19,048 bases of DNA from assembly GCA_004802725.1 (NCBI GenBank), contig SGPM01000398.1, positions 1 through 19,048 of the forward strand. The letters are read 5' to 3'. The notes under the pieces were generated by a model. That model was given only the letters and a program-made list of their open reading frames with translations. It did no database searches and had not been told where the DNA came from. The DNA is from Antrodiella citrinella (Eukaryota; Basidiomycota; Agaricomycetes; Polyporales; Steccherinaceae). This document shows positions 8,462 to 17,000 of this stretch, in pieces. Both the position numbers and the translations under genes were made by a program. Position 1 is the stretch's first letter. Each line of letters starts with the position of its first letter.

Positions 8462-9070
8462 TTTTTGCTGCTTNTTTTACTTACTGTACGCTTCTGCTNT
8501 AATGTANCCTTGTTTTTCGATTGGACTCTTCGCGGACAAAACATGATTCGATTGTGAGCTCTCGCGACTCTAATGGCATGATCCCTGACCAGTCGCAGCG
8601 TGCACATATACTGATCGTTTGCAGGCGCATTATCGTCGGAAATGACCATGCCCGCTCCAACGCCAGGATGGGATTTTTTCTAAGTACCACATTCTGCTGA
8701 CACTGTACCAAGAACAAATGGTCGTACTCCGGCTACGTCGCTGCGGTTGAATTCGAGGATATACGCCAAGTCCTCCAAGGCTTCTTCATTTATGTTGCAG
8801 TCTCTCTCCTTGGCGGCCATCATGAAGCGCAACATCTTGAGTCCTCCCTGCAGGCGCTGTCGGCCACGATACGGCCACGATACGGCCACTGTGGATCGAT
8901 GTGGGAATTATTGTGAATTTCTGGACGTTGTGCAGCGGGATTTTAGCTGCCAACGCACCGAGTACACTTGATGATGTGCTCTCTTAGATAACCTCTCTTA
9001 GATGACCTCCAGAGGTGTCTTACTAGGCTATGTCGGTGTCGTGGTAGCGTCTGCAGTACTGACGACGACA
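8462..9070. other. Intergenic with short repeats and Ns
   Basis: This is the 3' flank of the WD40 pseudogene and the upstream region of the hydrolase gene. It contains several N bases (8474-8507), an 11-bp repeat in CGGCCACGATACGGCCACGA (about 8864-8888), and a CTCTCTTAGAT pair near 8980-9002. One minus-strand frame, listed separately, could be an exon. Nothing else is supported. Confidence 0.45.
8680..8835 (-). CDS. Unrecognised short minus-strand frame, possible terminal exon
   Basis: 51 aa from the ATG at 8835 to a TAG at 8680-8682. The composition is protein-like, for example NINEEALEDLAYILEFNRSD. A possible 3' splice site (CTGCAG) lies just upstream, so this could be the last exon of a gene or gene fragment. 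No family is recognised and no upstream exon was found. It may be chance. Confidence 0.2.
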   Translation of the reverse strand: MLRFMMAAKERDCNINEEALEDLAYILEFNRSDVAGVRPFVLGTVSAECGT

Positions 9071-9078
9071 TATAAAAG
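9071..9078 (+). promoter_or_regulatory. TATA box of the hydrolase gene
   Basis: TATAAAAG lies 72 bp upstream of the first ATG at 9143, with a pyrimidine-rich TCCTTTCCCGCACTCACA segment before the ATG. Position and match suit a regulated core promoter. Confidence 0.6.
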
Positions 9079-9142
9079 GGCCATCTCAAGACTGGATGGA
9101 GTAGCACAGTAGCTCCAGTTATCCTTTCCCGCACTCACATTA

Positions 9143-10156
9143 ATGATGCAGTTCACTAACACCTTCACGAAGCTTTTCCTCGTCTTGATCGTCGGGCTTT
9201 GCTCCCAAAGTACGTTCCGTCTTGGAGCCATATTTTATCTGACCGCGACTGACAAGTTGATGAATATATAGCACTCGCTTTCACGTATGATCGACTGGAC
9301 AAGACGAACGCGATGTTGCTAGTCGTTGATCACCAGGAGGGCTTGTTCCAGATGGCTCGCGATCAGGTCCCGTCTGCGTACAAGAGTAGTATCCTCGCGC
9401 ACGCCGCTCTTGCGAAGGTCTTCAGCCTCCCGACGATCTTAACCACCAGCGCCGATACAGGTGAATATTCTGCCGTTGTTATGCCTGGCATAGAACGCTA
9501 ATCATCCTACTCTAGGTCCCAACGGTCCGCTACCTGAAGAAATCGTCGCGATGCACCCGAACTCCACGTTCATCCATCGACAGGGTGAGGTGAACGCCTG
9601 GGACAACGCAGAGTTCCAGGATGCCGTTAAAGGAACGGGCAAGAAGCAGGTTGTTCTCGCCGGTATCACTACAGACGTACGTCTACCTCCCTCGCGCGCA
9701 CAACTTAGACTGACCGTTTCGCCGACTGCCTAGGTTTGCACCTCTTTCCTAGCTCTCTCTTTGGTAGAAGCAGGGTTCTCTGTGTTCGCTAACGCCGATG
9801 CATCCGGTACATTCAACGTCCGCACGGCCGACGACGCCAATGACCGCATGCGCGCGGCGGGCGTGCAGATTCTNTCTACGTTCGCCGTCGCATGCGAGCT
9901 CATGAGGGACTGGAGGGCCACCCCCGGTCAAGTCGAGTTGTTGCCGTTCTTCGATACGTGAGTGCTCACCAGCTCGGCGTCACCGTGTATCTCGTTTCTA
10001 AATTGTTTTGGTCATCCTAGGTACCTGCCGGAGTATGGGTTCTTGACCAGGGCACACGACGCTGCTGTTCTGAACGGCACTGTGTCTGCCTTCCATGGTC
10101 AGCACAAACGTATTCTGCTGACTATCCTGAAAAGTGAGTGTTCTTCTACCTTGTGA
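9143..10156 (+). CDS. Secreted isochorismatase-fold (YcaC-like) hydrolase, 5 exons
   Basis: Model: 9143-9209, 9272-9460, 9516-9676, 9734-9957, 10021-10156; 258 aa, four GT..AG introns of 55-63 nt, all phases consistent. Residues 1-22 form a likely signal peptide (KLFLVLIVGLCSQ core). The cysteine-hydrolase fold is clear: the active-site Asp in LLVVDHQEGLF, INAWDN-like QGEVNAWDN, the nucleophile Cys in GITTDVCTSFLAL, DASGTFNVRTADDANDRM, and VACELMRDW. This pattern is nearer to bacterial YcaC than to true isochorismatases, and the natural substrate of YcaC-type proteins is not settled. The region that carries the catalytic Lys in the family reads HRQGEV here, so that residue is unclear. The last ~25 residues after LNGT resemble transposase sequence, so the original end was probably replaced by the adjoining Plavaka element. 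One N (9874) falls on a silent Leu third base. Confidence 0.82.
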
Positions 10157-12471
10157 TATCATCGATACCGATTGCATCGTCAGGGTGCTTCTTTGCTTCT
10201 TGCAACAATACGATACCTCGCCAATTGTCCGCGTCCTTAGTGTCTGGTTCAGAAAAGTCAAATTGCAGCTCTCGGTACAAAGGCTGACATGAATCAGCGC
10301 AATGTAGTCAGACAAGATAACGAGCAGATGTGGTTCGATCTTCGCTCTGCTCGTCGATGGGTGTATGAACTGGGAGGTAGTGTTGTAGGGGCACCCATCA
10401 AACACATCTTGGATGCATTCTCCGCGGTTCCCACCAATGTGAGTGCCTTTCCAAGTGCCGTGACGCTTCCAGTATTCACACTTACACATTATACAGAATG
10501 CATTCTCAGTGCGTCTTGCCAAATTTGGGTTCAACTTCTACACCATGTTTGCGCCGGACCTGCTGCATGAGTTCGAGCTTGGTGTTTGGAAGGCAACATT
10601 CATTCATCTGCTTCGGATTCTCTGTGCAATTGGCAGTGATGTGATTCAAACTCTGAATAAGAGGTATGTTTTTGTCGATATCAGCATGAAATCAAAAACA
10701 TGAAAAGTGATCTGCAGATTTCGTCAAGTGTCCACGTTCGGTAGAGATACCATACGATGGTTCTCATCAAACACTTCAGCCATGAAGAAACTTGCTGCCC
10801 GAGACTGGGAAGACATTTTACAATGTGCAATTCCGGTTTTCGAAGGTCTTCTGTCACCTGAGTGTGATGCTATCGTACAAGACCTTCTCTTTGTCCTTGC
10901 AAGTTGGCACGTGTACGCCAAACTCCGTATTCACACAGATACAACTCTGGCATACTTTGAAACCTCCACAGCAATGCTTGGCCAAGTTCTCCGTCGTTTC
11001 AAGAACATGGTATGCACTTTCTATGATACTCGAGAATTTCCAATGGAGACAGCAGCTCGAGGACGCCGGGCCACCCTATAGGCCAAGAAAAATGGCAAGT
11101 CTACGACCGGTACCTCCACAGGAACAGGCAATGCAAAGACCAGCGTTCGAAGGAAGAAGTTCAATATGGCCACGTACAAGCTTCACTCTCGCGGCGACTA
11201 CCTCATGTACGTACAATTCTTTGGTACTTCCGACAACTACAGCACACAAGTGGTATGTCATTCCAGTAATGTCAACGAGGAGCATTGATCGCCGGTAAAA
11301 AGACGTCTAGGGCGAGCTAGAGCATAGACACACTAAACGCTTCTATGCTCGCACTAGCAAGAATGGTTTTGTGCGGCAAATTGCCAAGCAATAACGCCGC
11401 ACTTACGTCCTCCAGAAGATACTGAGGAAGAAGAACGCACAAGCCAGTCATTCACGAACAAAGGCAGCAGCTTCTGCTTCAGGTCCTGAACAGCCGACTA
11501 CCGTGACGAACTCGACTTCACAGACAGCGATCTCCTGCCGTACACAGCTGCAGAACAACACTATCATATGTTGTCGGCCGGCCGCTTCCCTCTCGATATA
11601 ATCGCATTTCTAGGCGAACATCGTGGAGATGAGGCAATTCAGGTAAGCACATTCTGATCATGTACTTGCCGGCTTGTGTCATTAACGACCTCACTTGTAG
11701 GATCTTCTGCCAAGGCTTAAAGATCATCTCCTTGCGAGACTTCTTCATTTGGAATACAGCGGTGACGAACACGACTTTACAGACCATGACCGTCATAGGG
11801 TGCAGATCAGCAACAACAGGATGTATCGGCATAAGGTTTTGCGAATAAACTACACGACCTACGATGTCCGTCGAGCACAAGACTCTCTTAATCCACGGAC
11901 CCATTCCGACATTATGATGCTGGCTCACGAAGATAACGACAATGGTCGTAGCCAGTACTGGTATGCGCACATCGTCAGACTCTTCCACGTTTGGGCCTAG
12001 GCTCCTCCCCGCAGATGGATCGCTCACTAGAGAAGCACCAGTCCGCCTTGACTTTGCGTGGATTCGATGGCTTGGCCAGGACACCAGCGTGAGATCCGGG
12101 TTTCAAGCATGCCATCTTCCTCGAGTGGGGTTTGTTGACGCCACAGGTGACGGCAACGGGGGTCCTGCTTTCGGATTCTTGGACCCACAACATATCATTC
12201 GAGGTGTGCATTTGTGTCTGGCTTTTGCTCACGGACGGACATCGGAATTGCTGGGTCCATCTATTGTTCGACACGATGATGAGGATGACGAGGATTGGCA
12301 GTATTGTTACGTGATGATGTGAGTATTTTCAATTCTTAGAATGCCTTGTAACTTGGACTCACTCACGAGGTCACGTCTTTCAGCTTTTCCGATCGCGATA
12401 TGTTCATGCGGTGGCGGCATTGGCCGCAGGGTACCTCGCACTTCTTCTTTGACTGTGTTTCTTTCGAGTAA
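10080..12471 (+). pseudogene. Degenerate Plavaka-type transposase, 5'-truncated
   Basis: Plavaka elements are DNA transposons of the KDPZ group, abundant in basidiomycetes. Recognisable blocks in order: FHGQHKRILLTIL, DLRSARRWVYELGG, RLAKFGFNFYTMFAPDLLHE, FELGVWKATFIHLLRIL, STFGRDTIRWF, MKKLAARDWEDILQCAIPVF, LRIHTDTTLAYF, HSRGDYLMYVQFFGTSDNYS, KRFYARTSKNGFVRQIAKQ, LKDHLLARLLHLEYSGDE, MYRHKVLRINYTTYDVRRAQ, FGFLDPQHIIRGVHL, FAHGRTSELLGPSI and FSDRDMFMRW. Introns at 10439-10496, 10664-10717, 11643-11700 and 12319-12383 are still intact. Damage: a scrambled stretch at about 10190-10285, an in-frame TAG at 11079, further stops at about 11286-11370, a frameshift near 11998, and probably one near 12405, where a Gly-rich GGGIG motif appears in another frame. 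The N-terminal half is absent. No terminal inverted repeats were found. Confidence 0.85.
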
Positions 12472-12578
12472 TTTCCTCGGGGCCTGGTACACTTAATCGT
12501 TCTGTCCACGCCACTGCACTGACATGACTCCTGTTGTTTTCAAGCACCCGTAAGCACAGATGTCAGTGGGAAGCCGAG

Positions 12579-12624
12579 TTTGGGCGCCAACTTAGCTGAA
12601 CCCTCAGCTAAGTTGGCGCCCAAA
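12579..12624. repeat. Perfect palindrome: 21-bp arms, 4-nt loop
   Basis: The left arm 12579-12599 begins TTTGGGCGCC and the right arm 12604-12624 is its exact reverse complement; the loop is ACCC. CTAGCC follows shortly after. The left arm plus loop is nearly the same as the repeat at 4251-4330. It sits between the Plavaka remnant and the PP2C fragment, whose open frame starts just downstream after a TGA. It may be a miniature element or an element terminus. Confidence 0.9.
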
Positions 12625-12635
12625 GCCTAGCCTGA

Positions 12636-13078
12636 GGTGCAGCCACAGCGAAGGAGACGCATTCTGGTTCTAATGCCAAATTTGTGTATGCCATTTCTGA
12701 GATGCAAGGATGGAGAGTTTGTGAGTGTTATTCATCTCTTGCTTGTGGTGTTCGCCCTCTTTTGATTTGCGCTGCACGGCCTATAACCCATGTTCGAACT
12801 GCTGATGTCTTCTTATAGCTATGGAAGATGCTCACGCCATAGAGCTGGATCTTGACAACACACAGTCCACAGACACTAATTCGTTCTTTGACGTATACGA
12901 TGGTCATGACGGTACACGTTGATTGCCTCTTACGGTCTGTACGGCAGAACTCATCGCGGACACTACGTCAGGATCTGCGGTTTCGCGCTATGCCGGAGAG
13001 CACAAACGGCTGCTTAGTGAACTCAAATTCAAGTCATCCACGCATCGTGTCGCGTCGATCATGATCGACGCGACATGA
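12636..13078 (+). pseudogene. Truncated PP2C-family protein phosphatase fragment
   Basis: PP2C enzymes are metal-dependent Ser/Thr phosphatases. Inferred exons: 12636-12720, 12819-12911, 12972-13078, with introns of 98 and 60 nt in consistent phase. They give SNAKFVYAISEMQGWRV, the spliced SMEDAHA motif, NSFFDVYDGHDG and GSAVSRYAGEHKRLLSE. SMEDAHA and DGH are the first metal-binding motifs; the family usually has DGHGG where DGHDG is seen. About 68 codons of similarity remain of a roughly 300-500-residue family. Similarity stops soon after KRLLSE and the frame ends at a TGA at 13076, next to a perfect palindrome. The 5' end is cut off near the palindrome at 12579-12624, where an in-frame TGA precedes the open frame. 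It cannot encode an active enzyme. Confidence 0.75.
13048..13075. repeat. 28-bp perfect palindrome without loop
   Basis: The sequence TGTCGCGTCGATCA is followed directly by its exact reverse complement. It lies at the point where PP2C similarity ends. It could form a cruciform or mark a rearrangement junction. Confidence 0.9.
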
Positions 13079-13694
13079 CGTACACCTATCCGCGTACAAA
13101 TATTTCGCCACCGAACCTCTTCTTGCTTTCGTGATGTTTCGTCCACCCTTGTCCTCTTTCGTCGCACTCTTCTTTATTACCGTAGCAATTTGTACACTGT
13201 AGACAGGCAATGTATCTCTTTTACCATAGGCTGTGGCTTCGGCCACCCAGTACTTCAGTACTGGCCACATCCCGACCGCTTCATGCTGGTTGCGTGGACC
13301 ACTCGCACCTGCTGCTTGCCAGCAGGTGAACGTCGACTTGGGGCTCTACCCCTTGTCGATAGTTTTTGGAATAAACGCGACTTCTGTCGTCGTTCTTCAC
13401 CAGCAGCGCAAGCTGTTGGTGTTCTTCTTTCTCTCTTCGCCATCACGCAGTATCACACAAACGTTCCCATCAACTCGTGCAGATCACTCTTGCACTCAAA
13501 CATACTCCCTTCTGGGCTTGCATTTCCCTGTTAAAGCAGGCATTTGTTCCGTTCAGACTACTACTCTCTGGTGAGTTTAATTGTGTGCTCGTCATTGGGT
13601 CATTCTTACTCAAGTTGTGTCTTTTTCAGATACAGGTGACCTCCAGTGTCCGTGGCGCTGAAAAAAACAGACGTCGCTCATTGATTCCTCATCG
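13079..13694. other. Gene-poor stretch with clustered hairpins and one possible intron
   Basis: No recognised coding sequence. Three inverted repeats lie close together: GTGGC-TTCG-GCCAC (13233-13246), CCAGTACT-TC-AGTACTGG (13247-13264) and CACCTGCTG-CTTGC-CAGCAGGTG (13306-13328). A good intron (GTGAGT at 13571 to TTTTTCAG at 13629) suggests a transcribed region here, perhaps the 5' UTR of the frame starting at 13695. Open frames at 13190-13574 carry no known motif. Confidence 0.5.
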
Positions 13695-14052
13695 ATGGAC
13701 ACACACACTCTCCCTCCTGCCTACCAATTTCATCCAACCGACGTCCCAGCCCCGCTGCCACCGCCTTTGCCTACCATCGGTCCCGCTCAGGCCCTAGTGC
13801 GTCCATCAAGTCGACTGTCCCAGAGAACAAGAGTACGAATGATACCGTACGTCTTTTTTCATTAACTTTTCACGCGCATCGATGCTTATCTCGACGTGCT
13901 CTCAGACTCTTTTGACACCGCACACACCTCCGTCCTTTTCTCATCACCATCACCACGCATCACCGCTGCCGTTCGTACCACCCTCACCGACCCCATCTAC
14001 CTCCTCGCTCGCCTCTCCGCGCACTCGAACGTGTACGCGAGCGGATTCAGTC
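13695..14052 (+). other. Possible remnant of an unknown gene, or 3' tail of the LINE
   Basis: From the ATG at 13695 a Pro-rich frame (MDTHTLPPAYQFHPTDVP) runs to a possible donor GTACGT at 13847. A second plus-strand frame (about 13876-14093) reads YLDVLSDSFDTAHTSVLFSS and LLARLSAHSNVYASGF and looks protein-like, but the simplest splice joining the two gives a stop. It overlaps the 3' end of the LINE on the other strand. I do not recognise the family. The stretch could instead be LINE 3' UTR; a TTTTTT run at 13854-13859 would then be the complement of an A-rich tail. Confidence 0.3.
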
Positions 14053-17000
14053 TCATCCAGTCAGTGACGGTCGCAAACCGTACCGATCCGTAGAGACGGG
14101 GTCCAGCTCATCCAGATACTGTGGACGCTGGCGGTATCTATCCCCATTGGTCACATTGTGCCAATCGTGGAAGAACAGATCTGGGAACTGGATCCACAGA
14201 TGACAATCATAGAGAATGTGATCGCGCGTCTGCGGCTGGAACCCGCACACACACTTCACTTCCCCTTCGAGGTTGAACCTTTCACGGAAGGCTCCGATAG
14301 GTGCATGGCCGGTCACCATTCTGGTAAACCGGCCCATCTCTTTGGCATTATTTGCCAAATAGGGCGATAATTTCGCCCAATGCTGCTTACCGGATTTAGC
14401 CAATTTCTGCCTCCAACGAGGACTTAACGCAAATTGGGACCCAGCATAAGCCTTACTGTGCACTCGCTCTTTCCATTCAGCGAATACCCCGGTCGTGACA
14501 TCCGCCCTTGCCACCGACCAAGAAGTGACGTCAGGGTGATGTCCCCTGATCTTCGCCTCGCGTGTCGCATCCGACATCGAGTAACGGTCACCTTCTGTGT
14601 AGCCGACGTTCGCAGCGCCTTGCGCCTTCTCGTCAACTACGTCATTATATCCGACATGAGTGTCCATGTGACTGGGCACCCACCAAATGTGCACTTTCCT
14701 GAACGGACCCCCATTCAAGAATTGCCTGACTTCCGTGCACGCGATCGTGGACACCATTTGCATCGAATGCATTGACGGGTCCAGGATCGAGCGCACGGCT
14801 GATTCGTTGTCGCATATAACATACAACTCTTCAGTTGGGAACGTCAGCGCTTTTTTAATGCCGCTGCCAAGCCCAATCATTTCCGCGTCAAATATTGAGA
14901 CACGTCCACATGCAAACGATGTGGAATCTAACACGCGACTTCCCTGGGTAATGTGGAAAGCCGTGCCGGTCCTGTGGTCCTGTCCCTCACTTTCTCGGAA
15001 CAACGACCCGTCAGTGCACAACAATGTCACGTCATTCATTGTCATCACCGTATTGACCCGCGGAAGCAAGTCATTCTTATACCACGCATCCATCGCTTTC
15101 GACCCTTTCCTGGCACCAGGAGGGCCGAATTGGATGTCAATTTGGTCGCCGTGCGTATCCAGCAATCGCTTGCCTGGCTCCGCTTCATCATTCAGCGAAT
15201 CGAAGTGCTCTTGCACCTTCAAACTCACATGGTTCCACCCTCCAATAGGGGTAGCTTCATCTCTCACCGTTCCCATGATCGGAAACGGCGTCTTTGTGGT
15301 TGCATCCAACCCTAACTCCCCGCCAATCGCCGCACGCACCGCATGCGCCGAGTGTAATTTGTGGGCCCTGAGACCCCACCTCGTCGCCAATTTCTTCACT
15401 TGAAGATCCATCGGCAGCAATCCTGCCAAGAGCTCTAGGCCCCCGACAGGCGTCGTGCGGAATCCACCGGTGATCCACCGGGCCGCTAGGTTTTGCACCA
15501 CCTGCATTTGCTTAATAAGCCCTTTGTTCGGCTTCCGCCGCGGCAGACCCTCAGGAGCCCACCACANCTGAATACCGTAACAAAGTACCGGGAGTATGTT
15601 GCTGATATACAACCTCCTCTTATTNTTCGGNGTCATNCCNCTCATCGAATTGCCCAATAGGCGCAAACAATGAGTCGCACTCGTCGCTTTNGTGACGCAC
15701 ANNTTAACGTGGTCNTTGAANTGNANCTTNTGGTCCAAAATGAACCCCAGGTACCTTATNTTGGCGCTGGGCTTGACAACCACAGGCACGCCTTCAATAT
15801 CGATCGTCACATCNGGACCNANGTCCTTCTGCTCCCATCGCTTGCTNTTCGGCATCANGAANTGCACGAGCTCATTCTTGGTACGCTCTACCCGAAGGCC
15901 NAGACGCTCCAAATCTGTCGATATNCCTTTGAACACCTTNGCCAANAGGACCGCATTGGTCTCCAACGTTGCGGACGTCACGACAATNGCGCCGTCGTCC
16001 ACATAGAACTGCATNATGCAGCCNTTGATGTCNATGATCATNTCCCGATCATCNTCCACCANCTTNACGCGGGCATCTGTACCCGCCCANTTNTGTATCG
16101 CCGCTGCAATATACAGCCCCGANAATATCGGTGACANGGCAGANCCNTGTCCNACNCCTANCGGAGTNNCAATATCCTCAGAAAAGTTCTTTTGGAACCT
16201 TATCNTCGTCTTCCTGTCTTTGAGNTAATNNTCAAAGAACGCAACATANCGCGGGTGGAACCCTTGCTTGCTCATGATCGCCCCGAGNAGGTCGTGNTTN
16301 ATNGAGGGGTAGAANTGCGCGATGTCGAACAACAACATCGANCANACCAACCCCTTNCNTCGTGCCTGCANCACATGGTGCACAACATGCACACCCGCGT
16401 CTACAGTCGAGTTCTGGATCGTGCCTCCGAACTGGTTCGGATGGATCACGCCATACTTCTGCCCCTGGAATTGGAGCCGCGTCGCAATCACCTTCTCAAA
16501 CGCCTTACCAAGGCAGTTCAGAAGAACGATCGGCCGGTACGATTTAGCTTTACTATAATCGTCTTTCCCAGGCTTGGGAATCACAACCGTGATGTTCACC
16601 TTGAACATCTCCGGCCACGTGCCTGAACGGAAGCATTCGTTCAGAAACTTGGCGGCACCTTCCGCCGCATCTTTCACAGCCAGTATCTTCTTGAGAAGAC
16701 GCCAACCACAATGATCGAGTCCTGGAGTGGACGTGTTTGAAGTGCCTTTGACAGCACTCAAAATCTCTGCTGCACTTACCCACGCCCATTCACGGGTGGG
16801 TAGTTGCGGATACGTATCCACTACTGTTGGGTCAATAGGGTTCGGCGTCGTCGGATAGAACGTCTCTTTGAACGTCTTGAATATATCCTCTGGTGTGGCT
16901 GCCGGCGTACCGTCAGCCTGAATGAGCGTCGAGAACGCGTCGTCTGGTTTCTTTCGAGTCCAGGCGACCAGATCCCACATCTTGGTAGTGTTCTCTACCT

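Noticed and set aside
12579..12630. Helitron 3' terminus (hairpin followed by CTAG)
   Set aside because: The hairpin and a nearby CTAG fit loosely, but the arms are much longer than usual, the next base is not T, and no 5' TC end or Rep/helicase sequence is present. Kept only as an unnamed repeat.
13190..13574. Overlapping plus-strand frames as a membrane-protein gene
   Set aside because: No consistent splice model, no known motif, and the hydrophobic stretch is short.
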